53,985 bases of DNA from Candidatus Cacconaster scatequi (GCA_018065305.1 JAGHTO010000007.1:1-53985), one strand, 5' to 3'; shown: positions 18,527 through 29,050, counted from the stretch's first letter. Notes: generated by a model from the sequence alone, not told the origin. Numbers and translations: made by a program.

Positions 18527-20277
18527 ATCATCGGGATGGCTTCCATCCGGGCTTCAACTAAAGGTTTTTCAATTGATGAGACATTGCGCAGGCATTTCGC
18601 GGCAAGCGCGAAAGGTTCCGGCAGAACGTCAATACTTGCAGATTTGCCTTCCAACATCTTCGTCAGTTTTTCCATCGCGGTTACAGGTGCGGGATACTCC
18701 ACCAGCTGGTATTTCTCAAGATCCACCATAGCCGCGGCATAGTTCAGGGCATCCTGCAGAGTCCCTATTTCATCCACGAGGCCTATAGTGATGGCATTGC
18801 CACCGGCCCACACGCGGCCCTGGGCTATTTCGTCAACCGCTTCACGGTTCATCCCGCGTCCGTCAGCCACAAGTCCGGTGAATTCGGTGTAGGTGTTCTC
18901 TATCATATTCTGCATCCAGGCCACCTCATGCTCATCAAGGGGGGTGAATCCGTCCACGAGCGCCCCGTGACTATTGGTGGAAACCGTCTCGACGTTGAGG
19001 TGAAGATTCTTCTTGAGGGCGTTTCCGAAACTGGGGAGCAATCCGAAAACACCGATGGATCCGGTAAGGGTCGTGCGGTCCGAGAAAATCTTGTCGCATC
19101 CGCAGCTGATCCAGTATCCGCCGGATGCGGCATAATCCCCGTAGCTTGCGACAACAGGCTTTTCCTTCTTGAGAAGTTCTATCTCGTGTCTGATTATGGC
19201 CGAGGCCTGAACGCTTCCGCCGGGGGAGTTGACCCTGAATACAACCGCCTTGACGGTTGAGTCTTTGCGTACTTTCGCAATCTCGCGTGCGAAATTGTCA
19301 CCGATTTCTCCGGTCTGTGAATCGCCCATAACAATCTCACCGTCAGCATAGATGACGGCAATCTTTTCCTTGGTGCGGATATCCGGTTTCACCTTTACTG
19401 CGACGTAATCCGCTATTCCGGCAATCTTCAGGTCGTCGGCTTTGTCCACATCCATCAGGGTGCACAGGTAATCCTCCAGTTCGTCCTTGAACCAAAGTTC
19501 ATCGACAATGCCCTTTGCCTTCGCATCTTCCGCATCCGCAATGCCGAGATTGTCAACCCAACCGCAGAAATCCTCCTTCGAGAAGTCGCGTGACGTGGCG
19601 ATTGATACCGTCATAGTGTCCCAGATTGTGCCGAGCATACATTCATACTGCTCCCTGTTTTCCTGGCTGATGGAATTCTTTATGAACGGTTCTCCCGCAG
19701 ATTTGTATTTGCCGTGGCGTATGAGTTGCACGTCAACCCCGAGATGGTCTATCAGGTCCTTGTAATAGAGAATATTGCTGCTCATTCCGGAGAACATCAC
19801 GTCAGCGTATCTGTTCAGAATCACCTTGTCGGCAACCGAAGCCAGGTAGTAGGTGCCGGTAGAGGCGGCGTCCATATATGCAATCACCGGCTTTCCGCTG
19901 TCACGGAAGCGGGAAAGCGCCTTGCGGAGTTCTTCGGCCGAAGAGATGCTGACTGCCATATCGTCAGGACGGATGTATATCATTTTGACGGAGGAATCAC
20001 TTGCGGCGACATCGATTGCACGGACAACGCTCAGGATACCGCAGGAGTTCGACATATCCATACTGGCGTTCATCGGATTGAAGTTGAAGGTCTCCACTTT
20101 CTGCTCGGTTATGGCACCGGAAATCTTCAGGATGACGTTACCGGAAGGAATGGCATTCTTTTGGCTGCCCAACGATGCCAGCGAACCGATGGCGCCTACT
20201 CCTATCAATGTGAGAATGAGGAGCGCTGCAAGGACGCCGATAAAAGATGCAAGAACAATTTTCCAAAAATTCCTCAT
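18514..20277 (-). CDS. sppA: Signal peptide peptidase SppA, 67-kDa type
   Basis: An inner-membrane serine peptidase that clears cleaved signal peptides. 587 residues, the long double-domain form. One N-terminal membrane segment (about 6-32), then tandem S49 domains. The Ser/Lys dyad is visible: K192 in KYKSAGEPF of the first domain and S385 in YAASGGYWIS of the second. The open frame continues upstream to 20304, but the promoter at 20306-20313 and the membrane-anchor pattern support ATG 20277 (MRNFWK). It is the first gene of a seven-gene run. Confidence 0.93.
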   Translation of the reverse strand: MRNFWKIVLASFIGVLAALLILTLIGVGAIGSLASLGSQKNAIPSGNVILKISGAITEQKVETFNFNPMNASMDMSNSCGILSVVRAIDVAASDSSVKMIYIRPDDMAVSISSAEELRKALSRFRDSGKPVIAYMDAASTGTYYLASVADKVILNRYADVMFSGMSSNILYYKDLIDHLGVDVQLIRHGKYKSAGEPFIKNSISQENREQYECMLGTIWDTMTVSIATSRDFSKEDFCGWVDNLGIADAEDAKAKGIVDELWFKDELEDYLCTLMDVDKADDLKIAGIADYVAVKVKPDIRTKEKIAVIYADGEIVMGDSQTGEIGDNFAREIAKVRKDSTVKAVVFRVNSPGGSVQASAIIRHEIELLKKEKPVVASYGDYAASGGYWISCGCDKIFSDRTTLTGSIGVFGLLPSFGNALKKNLHLNVETVSTNSHGALVDGFTPLDEHEVAWMQNMIENTYTEFTGLVADGRGMNREAVDEIAQGRVWAGGNAITIGLVDEIGTLQDALNYAAAMVDLEKYQLVEYPAPVTAMEKLTKMLEGKSASIDVLPEPFALAAKCLRNVSSIEKPLVEARMEAIPMICTK

Positions 20278-20305
20278 GACGTTTGACACTTTAATATAAA
20301 ACACG

Positions 20306-20313
20306 CAAATATA
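20306..20313 (-). promoter_or_regulatory. Putative -7 element for the sppA-nfnAB-hisS-efflux operon
   Basis: Minus-strand TATATTTG, an exact TAnnTTTG match, ends 28 bp before the sppA ATG. A TTTG-like box (plus-strand CAAA 20336-20339) lies 22 bp upstream. Confidence 0.55.
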
Positions 20314-20326
20314 CCTATTTTTTTTC

Positions 20327-20334
20327 TATTTTTG
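20327..20334 (+). promoter_or_regulatory. Putative -7 element for the TonB receptor operon
   Basis: TATTTTTG, an exact TAnnTTTG match, lies 22 bp before the ATG at 20357. It sits back-to-back with the sppA promoter within about 30 bp. Confidence 0.5.
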
Positions 20335-20356
20335 CCAAAAATGTGGAGTGGTCAAG

Positions 20357-22390
20357 ATGAAAAGAATATGCCTTTCACTGCTGTTTGTGGCCGTTTCCTG
20401 CTTCTGGCTGTCAGCCCGTCCCGTCTCTTTGCGCGACACCGTGCCTGAAAGGGAGGAGGAGCTTGAGGGAGTTGTCGTTTCAGGCCGCAGCAACAGCACC
20501 CTGTCCCGCGTCAAATCGGTCAAGACCGAAATCATATCTGCAGCAGGACTCTGCAAGATGGCCTGCTGCGCCCTTGCCGAAAGTTTTGAGAATTCGGCAA
20601 GTGTCACGGTTGGATATTCCGATGCCGTCACGGGGGCCCGTCAGATAAAATTGCTCGGGCTTTCAGGTACATATACCCAAATGTTGGATGAGAACCGTCC
20701 CGTGATGAGAGACATTGCCGCCCCGTTCGGACTTCAGTGCATTCCCGGGCAGTGGCTGGAGAGCATACAGATAGCGAAGGGGCCTGCATCGGTCATCAAC
20801 GGAGTTGAAGCCGTGACCGGTTCCATCAATATGGAGCATCGCAAACCGACAGATGAGACTCCCCTTTTCCTTCAGTTGTACGGCGGCACGGACGCGATGT
20901 TCGAAGGCAATGCTGCTTCCGCCCTGCAAATCAATGAGAAATGGAGCGTAATCAATCTCGCTCACGTCGGGCGGACAGCTTCGAAGATGGACCATAACAA
21001 GGATGGATTCAGGGACGAACCCGAGGATTTACATCTGGATTTCGCTTCAAGATGGCTTTATTATTCCCCCGGCGGGACTCAGGTTCGCTTCGGGGTGAGC
21101 CTGATTTCGGACAACCGGCTGGGAGGTCAGATGGACTACACGAAAGACGGTTACAAAGGGATGGGGTCGGATATCACGGTTCCCTGGGGGTCCGAGATCC
21201 GCAACCGGGGCATAGACGCCTACACCAAAATCGGGATTCCTCTCGATCCGGAGCAGAAATCAAGTCTGGGTATTGTGCTTGACTTCGACCATCACGAGTT
21301 CGACTCCAACTTCGGCAGAAAACTTTTCAACGGAGCCCACGACAACTTTTTCGCCAACTTCATCTATCAGAACCAGTTCAACGAGTATCATCGTCTCAAT
21401 GCGGGGATAACGGCCAGGATGGACAATATCCGTCAGACAGCCGTTGTGTTGAAGGATTTCAACGCCGACAGGAAGGAGGCTGTGCTTGCCGGTTTCGGGG
21501 AATACACCTACACTCTGGATGACAAGGTGACCTTTGTAGGCGGACTCAATCTGGAATACAATTCCCTCCACAGCTGGCTTTTCAGCCCGAGGGTCAATTT
21601 CAAGTACTCTTTCACGGATGATTTGATTGTCAGGCTGATAGGCGGGCGCGGCTATCGTACGGCCAATATTTTTACCGACAATCTCGGGGCCTTCTCCACG
21701 GGACGCATGTTCTCGATTGACAGCAACCTTGACTATCTGGAAGACGCCTGGACATACGGCGGCAACGTGACGGTATATCTGCCGATAGGGGATGAGAGCA
21801 ATCCCTCGTACCTGAGCTTCGATTACTTCCACAACCTGTTCAACAGACAGGTGATTGCAGACCAGGAATATGACCTTGACTGCGTCTCTTTCTACAACCT
21901 TGACGGACGATCCTTCACCAACACTTATCAGGTCGATTTCTCCGTGGATCCGGTGGAGCGCTTCAACATTGTCGCCACGTTCCGATATACGGACGCCAAG
22001 GTGACCATGAAGGGACAAGGCCTGGTGGAACGGCCCCTTACAAGCCGTTTCAAGGGGGTCTTGACGATGCAGTATGCCACCCCGATGAATATCTGGACTT
22101 TCGATTTCACCGCGCAACTTAACGGCCCGATGAAACTGCCCTACTTCGCCGCCGATGCGTGGGGGATGGAGACCTCTCCCGTCTATCCGATACTCTACGC
22201 ACAGGTAACCCGCAAATTCAGGGGTGTCGACGTATATGTGGGCGGGGAGAACCTTACGAATTTCAAGCAGAAAGATGCTATCCTGAATGCCGACAATCCT
22301 TATTCTTCCGGTTTCAACGCCTCCTGTGTATGGGGCCCGCTGATGGGTGTCAAGGTTTATGCGGGATTGAGATTCACACTATGGAAATAA
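20357..22390 (+). CDS. TonB-dependent outer-membrane receptor, probably for a metal or metal complex
   Basis: 677 residues. A signal peptide of about 20 residues, a short TonB-box region (LEGVVVSG, about 37-43), a plug domain to about 160, and a 22-strand-type beta-barrel ending in an aromatic-rich strand (AGLRFTLWK). There is no N-terminal carboxypeptidase-like repeat and no SusD partner, so it is not a SusC. The plug carries an unusual cysteine cluster, C66, C70 and C71 (LCKMACC), plus C128. The next gene is a periplasmic heavy-metal-binding protein, so I infer copper or another soft metal as cargo. A GTG at 20348 is an alternative start. Confidence 0.85.
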   Translation: MKRICLSLLFVAVSCFWLSARPVSLRDTVPEREEELEGVVVSGRSNSTLSRVKSVKTEIISAAGLCKMACCALAESFENSASVTVGYSDAVTGARQIKLLGLSGTYTQMLDENRPVMRDIAAPFGLQCIPGQWLESIQIAKGPASVINGVEAVTGSINMEHRKPTDETPLFLQLYGGTDAMFEGNAASALQINEKWSVINLAHVGRTASKMDHNKDGFRDEPEDLHLDFASRWLYYSPGGTQVRFGVSLISDNRLGGQMDYTKDGYKGMGSDITVPWGSEIRNRGIDAYTKIGIPLDPEQKSSLGIVLDFDHHEFDSNFGRKLFNGAHDNFFANFIYQNQFNEYHRLNAGITARMDNIRQTAVVLKDFNADRKEAVLAGFGEYTYTLDDKVTFVGGLNLEYNSLHSWLFSPRVNFKYSFTDDLIVRLIGGRGYRTANIFTDNLGAFSTGRMFSIDSNLDYLEDAWTYGGNVTVYLPIGDESNPSYLSFDYFHNLFNRQVIADQEYDLDCVSFYNLDGRSFTNTYQVDFSVDPVERFNIVATFRYTDAKVTMKGQGLVERPLTSRFKGVLTMQYATPMNIWTFDFTAQLNGPMKLPYFAADAWGMETSPVYPILYAQVTRKFRGVDVYVGGENLTNFKQKDAILNADNPYSSGFNASCVWGPLMGVKVYAGLRFTLWK

Positions 22391-22407
22391 CATAAAGACA
22401 ACCGAAT

Positions 22408-22740
22408 ATGAAACGTTTTGCATCTCTGTTATTGGCCGTTCTGACGGCCGGGCTGCTTTCAGCCGGGCTCTATGCAGCCGACAAAAAGAAGACCGACATC
22501 AAGGAGGTCACCTTCGTCACATCCATCGACTGCAAGAACTGCGTAAAGAAAGTCGAGGCGAAACTTCCATACGAGAAAGGGGTGAAAGATCTCAAGATCA
22601 ATCTTGACGACAAGACTGTATGGATAAAATACGACGCCTCCAAGACCGACAGTGAAAAGTTGGCCGCCGCTATCGTCAAACTCGGTTATACGGCGGAGGA
22701 ACTGCCCTCTACTCCGGAGGCTCCGGTAAAGAACAGATAG
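22408..22740 (+). CDS. Periplasmic heavy-metal-associated (HMA) domain protein
   Basis: 110 residues: a Sec signal peptide (about 1-23), then one ferredoxin-like HMA domain. The metal-binding CxxC is C42/C45 in SIDCKNCVKK, in place of the usual MxCxxC start (Ile precedes Asp-Cys). It resembles MerP/CopZ but is exported. It follows the TonB receptor by 17 nt and precedes recG by 7 nt. Likely role: binding Cu(I) or a similar ion in the periplasm for hand-off with the receptor. Confidence 0.88.
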   Translation: MKRFASLLLAVLTAGLLSAGLYAADKKKTDIKEVTFVTSIDCKNCVKKVEAKLPYEKGVKDLKINLDDKTVWIKYDASKTDSEKLAAAIVKLGYTAEELPSTPEAPVKNR

Positions 22741-22747
22741 GCAGTCT

Positions 22748-24850
22748 ATGGCCGGAATGCTGGACAGTGAAATAAAGTATCTCGCGGGCGTTGGGCCCAA
22801 AAGGGCTGAGTTGCTTCAGAAGGAATTGGGCATCAGCACGTTCCGGGATATGCTCTACACTTTCCCTTTCCGGTATGTCGACAGGAGCCGGTTCTGTGCG
22901 GTGAGGGATATCGACAGTACCTCAGCCTACATACAGCTCCGGGGGAAGATACTCTCCGCATCCGTGGTCGGGGAGGGCCGGAAGGCCCGCCTGGTGGCGA
23001 AATTCACCGACGGCACCGGCAGTATCGACCTGGTGTTCTTCAAGGGAATCAAATGGGTGCAGGACAAACTGAAGCCCGGGCTGGAGTACATAGTGTTCGG
23101 CAAGCCCTCCGCCTTCAATATGGAGTACAATATGGTTCATCCGGAGGTTGACCCGTACTCCGAAGCGATGCTTGAGATGAAGAGCTCGATGTCCGGCATC
23201 TATTCGAGTACGGAGAGGCTGAGGGATGCAGGAGTGAGCAACAAGGTGTTCGAGAAACTCCAGCGTACCCTGTGGGAGAAATGCAGGGATTCAATCACCG
23301 AGACGCTTCCTCGTCACATTATGGAACAGAACAGACTCTGCTCTCTTGTGGAAGCTCTTCACGACATTCATTTTCCTCCATCGGTCAGGGATCTGGACAA
23401 GGCGAAATATCGTCTGAAGTTTGAAGAGCTGTTCATGCTGCAGCTATCGATGGTCAGACAGAAACATATCCGGATGAGAGCCTCCAGTGCGGTCGTCTTC
23501 AAACGGATAGGAGATAATTTCAACAAAACATACGGGAGTCTGCCATTCCCGTTGACCGGAGCCCAGAAGCGGGTACTCAAGGAGATTCGTGCAGATGTGG
23601 CCAGCGGACTGCAGATGAACCGTCTGCTTCAAGGAGATGTGGGAAGCGGTAAGACGCTGGTTGCCATCCTCTCCGCAATGATGGCCATCGACAACGGATA
23701 TCAGGCCTGTATAATGGCCCCGACGGAAGTCCTGGCCCAGCAGCACTACAGAAACTCTCAGAAATTCCTCGCCGCCACCGGCGTCCGTTCCGCACTTCTT
23801 ACGGGAAGCACGAAGTCAAAGGAGAGGGAGGAGATATATTCCGGTTTGGCCGACGGGTCGATAGACATTATTTTCGGCACTCACGCACTGATTGAGGATA
23901 CCGTCAATTTCAAATCTCTGGCTCTTGCCGTAATCGACGAGCAGCATCGTTTCGGAGTGGAGCAGAGGAGCCGGCTGTGGAAGAAGGCGGCACTCGCCCC
24001 TCATATCCTTGTGATGACAGCCACGCCTATTCCGAGAACTCTCGCAATGACTTTATACGGCGATCTGGATATCTCCGTGCTGGATGAACTGCCTCCAGGC
24101 AGGAAACCGATAGAGACCGTGCACTGGACCGAGTCCCAGAGAGGGAAGTTATACGCCTTTATGAGGAAGCAGATTGAAATCGGCCGCCAGATATTCATAG
24201 TGTACCCCCTCATCAAGGAGTCCGAGAAGATGGACTACAAGAATCTCGAGGAGGGGTATCTTACCATAACCGAGGAGTTCCCCGCACCGAAATATGTCAC
24301 TGCGGTGGTCCACGGGCAGCAGAAGGCCGAGAACAAGGCTTTCGATATGGACCTTTTCGTGAAGGGTAGGGCGGACATTCTGGTTGCCACTTCGGTGATT
24401 GAGGTGGGGGTTGACGTTCCGAACGCCTCCGTGATGGTGATAGAGAGCGCTGAGAGGTTCGGCCTGTCACAACTGCACCAGTTACGCGGACGAGTGGGAA
24501 GGGGAGCGGAGAAGTCATATTGCATATTGATGACCGGATACAAGCTTTCTGCGGAATCGAAGAAGAGAATCGAGTTGATGTGCGCCACGTCCGACGGATT
24601 CGAACTTGCCGAAGCCGATATGCGGATGCGCGGCCCCGGTGATTTCGAGGGCACGCGGCAGAGCGGCCTTGCCATTGACCTGCATATTGCGGATCTCGGA
24701 CGCGACGGTGCTCTTCTGGAGGAGGTCCGAAGCCTTGCTCAGACGGTTCTCGAGGATGACCCGTCCCTCGGGAAGCCTCAGAACGCTCTGTTGAAGAAAG
24801 CTCTCGCAGAACAGAAAATGGAGATAAAGGATTATTCAAACATAAGCTGA
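22748..24850 (+). CDS. recG: ATP-dependent DNA helicase RecG
   Basis: Branched-DNA helicase acting on stalled replication forks and recombination intermediates. 700 residues, usual length. The N-terminal wedge/OB domain is at about 60-150. The helicase core has Walker A GDVGSGKT, a DEQH box in [13 protein letters not shown], the [10 protein letters not shown] motif and motif [11 protein letters not shown]. Its stop overlaps the nfo start by one base (TGATG). Confidence 0.97.
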   Translation: MAGMLDSEIKYLAGVGPKRAELLQKELGISTFRDMLYTFPFRYVDRSRFCAVRDIDSTSAYIQLRGKILSASVVGEGRKARLVAKFTDGTGSIDLVFFKGIKWVQDKLKPGLEYIVFGKPSAFNMEYNMVHPEVDPYSEAMLEMKSSMSGIYSSTERLRDAGVSNKVFEKLQRTLWEKCRDSITETLPRHIMEQNRLCSLVEALHDIHFPPSVRDLDKAKYRLKFEELFMLQLSMVRQKHIRMRASSAVVFKRIGDNFNKTYGSLPFPLTGAQKRVLKEIRADVASGLQMNRLLQGDVGSGKTLVAILSAMMAIDNGYQACIMAPTEVLAQQHYRNSQKFLAATGVRSALLTGSTKSKEREEIYSGLADGSIDIIFGTHALIEDTVNFKSLALAVIDEQHRFGVEQRSRLWKKAALAPHILVMTATPIPRTLAMTLYGDLDISVLDELPPGRKPIETVHWTESQRGKLYAFMRKQIEIGRQIFIVYPLIKESEKMDYKNLEEGYLTITEEFPAPKYVTAVVHGQQKAENKAFDMDLFVKGRADILVATSVIEVGVDVPNASVMVIESAERFGLSQLHQLRGRVGRGAEKSYCILMTGYKLSAESKKRIELMCATSDGFELAEADMRMRGPGDFEGTRQSGLAIDLHIADLGRDGALLEEVRSLAQTVLEDDPSLGKPQNALLKKALAEQKMEIKDYSNIS

Positions 24851-25704
24851 TGTATTTTATTGGAGCACACGTGAGCGCATCCGGAGGAGTCGAGAACGCT
24901 CCCCTGAATGCCAAGGCAATAGGGGCGAACGCCTTTGCCCTTTTTACCAAGAATCAGAGACAGTGGATTTCGGCGCCGCTGACAGGGGAAAGCATTGATG
25001 CGTTCAGGCGCAACTGCGAGTCCTGCGGATTCACCCCGCAGTCAATCCTTCCCCACGACAGTTATCTGATCAATCTCGGAGCGCCCGAAAGCGACAAACT
25101 GGCGCAGAGCCGTGCCTCTTTCATAGACGAAATGTCAAGATGTTCCGCATTGGGACTCGACAGGCTCAATTTCCATCCGGGAAGCCATCTCGGACAGATA
25201 TCGGAGGATGAATGCATAGCGCTTGTGGCGGAGTCCGTCAATATCGCTCTGGACAGGACATCGGGCGTGACAGCAGTCATAGAGAATACTGCCGGACAGG
25301 GTTCGAACATCGGCTACCGTTTCGAACATCTGGCGGCCATCATCGACAAGGTGGAGGACAAGAGCCGCGTCGGTGTCTGCATCGACACCTGCCACGCCTT
25401 TGCCGCAGGCTACAATCTCAAGGGGGACGGAGGCCTTTTCGGAGGCGGGTTCGATGAAGTTTTCGCGCAGTTCGATAGCATTGTGGGCTTCAAATATCTG
25501 AGAGGAATGCATCTGAACGATGCTAAGAAACCGGTCGGCAGCAGGGTGGACAGGCACGAGAGCCTCGGGGGTGGGGAGATAGGCTGGGACTGCTTCGAAC
25601 GCATCGTCACTGACCCCCGCTTCGAGAACGTTCCGCTCATTCTCGAGACACCGGTTCCCGAAATCTGGGACAAGGAGATAGAACACTTGCGAAACTTGAG
25701 TTAA
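24850..25704 (+). CDS. nfo: Deoxyribonuclease IV (AP endonuclease Nfo)
   Basis: Base-excision repair endonuclease that cuts 5' to abasic sites. 284 residues with a TIM barrel and three-zinc site. Expected ligands are visible in [47 protein letters not shown] and ILETP. Starts on the last base of the recG stop codon, indicating translational coupling. Confidence 0.97.
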   Translation: MYFIGAHVSASGGVENAPLNAKAIGANAFALFTKNQRQWISAPLTGESIDAFRRNCESCGFTPQSILPHDSYLINLGAPESDKLAQSRASFIDEMSRCSALGLDRLNFHPGSHLGQISEDECIALVAESVNIALDRTSGVTAVIENTAGQGSNIGYRFEHLAAIIDKVEDKSRVGVCIDTCHAFAAGYNLKGDGGLFGGGFDEVFAQFDSIVGFKYLRGMHLNDAKKPVGSRVDRHESLGGGEIGWDCFERIVTDPRFENVPLILETPVPEIWDKEIEHLRNLS

Positions 25705-25745
25705 TTCATTAAATTCGCATAATATATCCGGACTGTTACAATCGT

Positions 25746-27134
25746 ATGCCTAAAGTCAGTACAGCGTGGTTCTGCTCTTCCTGCGGAAATGAAAGTTCGC
25801 AGTGGATGGGGCAGTGTCCGGCGTGCGGCGAGTGGAACACGATGGTCGAGGAGCCGAAGGCAAGGAAAAAAGATTCTAAAGGGGCCGTGCCCTCACGGCG
25901 CAGGGCCTACATCGATGAAAGCGGCTCCAGGCCCTCGAAACTCAGTGAGATCTCATTGGACAGCGACAACAGGTTCTCCATAGGTATCGGAGAGCTGGAC
26001 CGGGTCCTCGGCGGAGGGATGGTGACCGGCTCCCTGATTCTGATAGGGGGTGAGCCGGGCATCGGCAAATCCACGCTGTCTCTCCAGATACCTCTGTCCT
26101 GCAGCGAGTTGAAAACTCTCTATGTCTCAGGCGAGGAGAGTCCGAGGCAGATAAAGCTCCGTGCGCACCGTCTCGGCGGGGAGGGGAGCGAATGTCTGAT
26201 TCTCAGCGAGACATCCCTTGAAAACATACTTGCGCAGGCCGACTCCGTCAAGCCTTCTCTTCTGATAGTTGATTCCATCCAGACCATCTACAGCGATGCC
26301 ATAGAATCCTCGGCAGGAAGCGTATCCCAGGTCAGGGAGTGTGCGGCGGCCCTTCTCCGTTATGCCAAGCAGAGCGGTACGCCCGTCATATTGATAGGCC
26401 ATATTACCAAGGACGGCACCATAGCCGGGCCGAAAGTTCTGGAACACATCGTGGACGTGGTCCTTCAGTTCGAGGGGGACACGAAAGGTTCGTACAGGAT
26501 TCTCCGCAGCATAAAGAACCGTTTCGGCAGCACTGACGAACTGGCTGTGTTCGAGATGACTGGTTCCGGGTTGAGAGAGGTTCTGAACCCTTCGGAAATC
26601 CTGATTCCGATGCACAAGGACGACTTGAGCGGAGTGGCTATAGGTGCGATGATGGACGGTTCCCGTCCCTTCCTCATAGAGATTCAGGCTCTTGTGAGCA
26701 CTGCCGCATACGGCACGCCGCAGCGTTCTACCACCGGCTTCGAGCAGCGACGGCTGAATATGCTTCTCGCCGTGCTGGAAAAGAGGGCCGGCTTCAAGCT
26801 GGCGGCAAAGGATGTTTTCGTCAACATTGCCGGCGGACTCAGAATCTCCGATCCGGCGTGCGACCTTGCGATAATAGCATCAATACTCTCTTCAAATTTC
26901 GACCTCTTCATCTCTCCGAAGAGCTGTTTTGCCGCTGAGGTGGGACTGAGCGGCGAGATTCGTCCTGTGAGCCAGGTCGAGCGCAGAATCGCCGAGGCGG
27001 AGAAGCTTGGATTTGAAGAGATATACATATCATCGTTCAACCGCGATACGGCCATGGCTTCAGGGAAGAAAGGAGCCATCAGGGTGGTCCCCGTCAGTTC
27101 CGTGGCTGAACTTTGCCGTCACCTTTTCGGATAG
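25746..27134 (+). CDS. radA: DNA repair protein RadA (Sms)
   Basis: Branch-migration ATPase of homologous recombination. 462 residues: an N-terminal zinc finger with C10, C13, C24 and C27, a RecA-like core with Walker A GGEPGIGKST, the RadA-specific KNRFG motif (IKNRFGSTDE), and a C-terminal Lon-like domain. It lies 41 nt after nfo in the same run, so three DNA-repair genes are adjacent. Confidence 0.97.
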   Translation: MPKVSTAWFCSSCGNESSQWMGQCPACGEWNTMVEEPKARKKDSKGAVPSRRRAYIDESGSRPSKLSEISLDSDNRFSIGIGELDRVLGGGMVTGSLILIGGEPGIGKSTLSLQIPLSCSELKTLYVSGEESPRQIKLRAHRLGGEGSECLILSETSLENILAQADSVKPSLLIVDSIQTIYSDAIESSAGSVSQVRECAAALLRYAKQSGTPVILIGHITKDGTIAGPKVLEHIVDVVLQFEGDTKGSYRILRSIKNRFGSTDELAVFEMTGSGLREVLNPSEILIPMHKDDLSGVAIGAMMDGSRPFLIEIQALVSTAAYGTPQRSTTGFEQRRLNMLLAVLEKRAGFKLAAKDVFVNIAGGLRISDPACDLAIIASILSSNFDLFISPKSCFAAEVGLSGEIRPVSQVERRIAEAEKLGFEEIYISSFNRDTAMASGKKGAIRVVPVSSVAELCRHLFG

Positions 27135-27162
27135 AAACAACAATATCAAATTCAATATTATT

Positions 27163-28077
27163 ATGAAACCTACACTTTTGGTACTTGCTGCAGGAATGGG
27201 GTCAAGATACGGATCCCTAAAGCAGATGGACGGCCTCGGCCCTTGCGGAGAAGCCATTATCGACTATTCAATCTATGATGCAATACAGGCCGGTTTCGGC
27301 AAGGTGGTGTTTGTCATACGCCACTCATTCGCCGATGCCTTCAAGAAAATATATACAAAAGAGCGCTTCGGCGGGAAAGTTGAGGTGGAATTTGTATATC
27401 AGGAACTAGAATATATCCCGGAGGGATTCACCATTCCGGAGGGGCGTGAAAAACCGTGGGGTACCAACCACGCCGTTATGATGGCGAAGGATGTCATCAA
27501 GGAGCCGTTCGCAGTAATCAACTCCGATGACTTCTACGGCCGCGAAGGATTCACGGCGGTGGCAGAATTCCTGCATCAGGTTGAGGGGCAGAAAGGCCGC
27601 TACGGACTTGTCGGCTATTATTTGAAGAATACTCTCTCCGAATTCGGAAGCGTATCACGCGGTGTCTGCGGAGCGAATGCCGAGGGCAACCTCACTGAGG
27701 TCACCGAGCGCACCGCAATCGAACGCAAGAACGGAGCCGTAACCTACACCGAGGACGGAAAGGATTTCCCTCTTGACGAGAACAGTGTGGTATCGATGAA
27801 CTTCTGGGGTTTCACTCCCGATTATTTCGATTATTCCGAGGAGACCTTCAAGCGCTTCCTCAGCGAACCGCGCATCCAGACCAATATGAAGGCCGAGTTC
27901 TTCATTCCGTATGTGGCTGATATCCTCATCAAGGAAAACAAGGCCTCATTTAAGGTTCTGAACTGCGATGCAAAGTGGTTCGGTGTTACCTACAAGGAAG
28001 ACCGTCCGTTCGTTGTCGACAAGATAAATTCATTGATAGAGAAGGGCGTCTATCCCCGTTCTCTCTGGGGCAAGTAG
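27163..28077 (+). CDS. Sugar-phosphate nucleotidyltransferase-like protein
   Basis: 304 residues. The N-terminal nucleotidyltransferase motif LVLAAGMGSRYGSLKQ (6-21) is followed by a Rossmann-like domain with INSDDFYG as the metal/nucleotide-binding Asp pair. It would couple a sugar-1-phosphate to an NTP, but the sugar and base cannot be told. It differs from RfbA, GalU and GlmU in its middle region and lacks a C-terminal left-handed helix. The frame is open upstream into radA, but ATG 27163 starts exactly at the domain. It sits 16 nt before ddl, suggesting an envelope-precursor link. Confidence 0.78.
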   Translation: MKPTLLVLAAGMGSRYGSLKQMDGLGPCGEAIIDYSIYDAIQAGFGKVVFVIRHSFADAFKKIYTKERFGGKVEVEFVYQELEYIPEGFTIPEGREKPWGTNHAVMMAKDVIKEPFAVINSDDFYGREGFTAVAEFLHQVEGQKGRYGLVGYYLKNTLSEFGSVSRGVCGANAEGNLTEVTERTAIERKNGAVTYTEDGKDFPLDENSVVSMNFWGFTPDYFDYSEETFKRFLSEPRIQTNMKAEFFIPYVADILIKENKASFKVLNCDAKWFGVTYKEDRPFVVDKINSLIEKGVYPRSLWGK

Positions 28078-28093
28078 GAAGGGGAAAGAAAAG

Positions 28094-29050
28094 ATGGCAG
28101 ATAAAAATCTGAAGATTCTGGTCGTCTGCGGCGGCATCTCCACGGAAAGGGAAGTCTCGCTCCGTAGCGGAAAGGCCATTTATGATGCGCTCCTGCGTAA
28201 AGGATATTTGAATTCCGAGCTGTTCGACCTCAACAGGAACAACATCGCCCGGATTCTGGAGTCGAAACCCGATATCGTTTTTCTCGGTCTCCACGGCAAG
28301 GGCGGTGAGGACGGCTCAATCCAGGGAATGCTTGAATTGGCGGGAATACCTTACACTGGCCCCGGAATCGCAACCAGTGCGGTATGTATGGACAAGATTC
28401 TGACCAAGAGAGTTCTTGCCAACGCAGGGCTTCCTACGGCAAGTTTCGTGGTCTACAGAAAGGACGAATGTGATGACAGAAAGGCTGTTGCCAAGGCTCT
28501 GGCTGACCGCCTCGGGTTGCCTATGGTACTGAAGTCTCCCTGTCAGGGCTCCAGCATCGGAGTGGTCATTGTACACAGGGAGTATGAAATCGAACCGGCG
28601 ATGGAGGAGGTGTTCAGATATGGGGACAGTCTTCTTGCCGAGCAGTTCCTCGAAGGAACCGAGGTCACTCTTCCGATAATGGGAAATGACGCTCCCGTAG
28701 CGCTTCCGGTGATAGAGATCACTTCAGAACGTGAGTTCTACGATTACACGGCGAAATATACATCAGGACTTTGCCATCACATCATTCCGGCCCGCATAGG
28801 AAAGGATGATGAGGAGTCTGTCCGCATCCTTGGACAGAAGACATACCGGGTCCTGAACTGCAAGGGACTTTCACGCATAGATTTCATAATCGACAAGAAG
28901 TACGGCCCGATGATCATCGAGGTCAACACTCTGCCCGGAATGACGGATATGAGCCTCTTCCCCGATGCGGCCGGCTATGCCGGGATTCCGTATGACGAAC
29001 TGGTGGAGAAATTCCTTGAATACGGTCTGACTGCCAAACACGATTTGTAG
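28094..29050 (+). CDS. ddl: D-alanine--D-alanine ligase
   Basis: Makes the D-Ala-D-Ala dipeptide of peptidoglycan. 318 residues, ATP-grasp. Signatures: the N-terminal GGISTEREVSLRSG, the HGKGGEDGSIQG segment, the ATP-binding PCQGSSIGV, and the C-terminal metal site in IDFIIDKKYGPMIIEVNTLPGMT. Residues around LHGKGGEDG are those of D-Ala-D-Ala rather than D-Ala-D-Lac ligases as far as can be judged by eye. Confidence 0.95.
   Translation: MADKNLKILVVCGGISTEREVSLRSGKAIYDALLRKGYLNSELFDLNRNNIARILESKPDIVFLGLHGKGGEDGSIQGMLELAGIPYTGPGIATSAVCMDKILTKRVLANAGLPTASFVVYRKDECDDRKAVAKALADRLGLPMVLKSPCQGSSIGVVIVHREYEIEPAMEEVFRYGDSLLAEQFLEGTEVTLPIMGNDAPVALPVIEITSEREFYDYTAKYTSGLCHHIIPARIGKDDEESVRILGQKTYRVLNCKGLSRIDFIIDKKYGPMIIEVNTLPGMTDMSLFPDAAGYAGIPYDELVEKFLEYGLTAKHDL

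Noticed and set aside
21260-22117. Minus-strand open frame opposite the TonB receptor
   Set aside because: No domain and no promoter; the receptor frame is conserved throughout.
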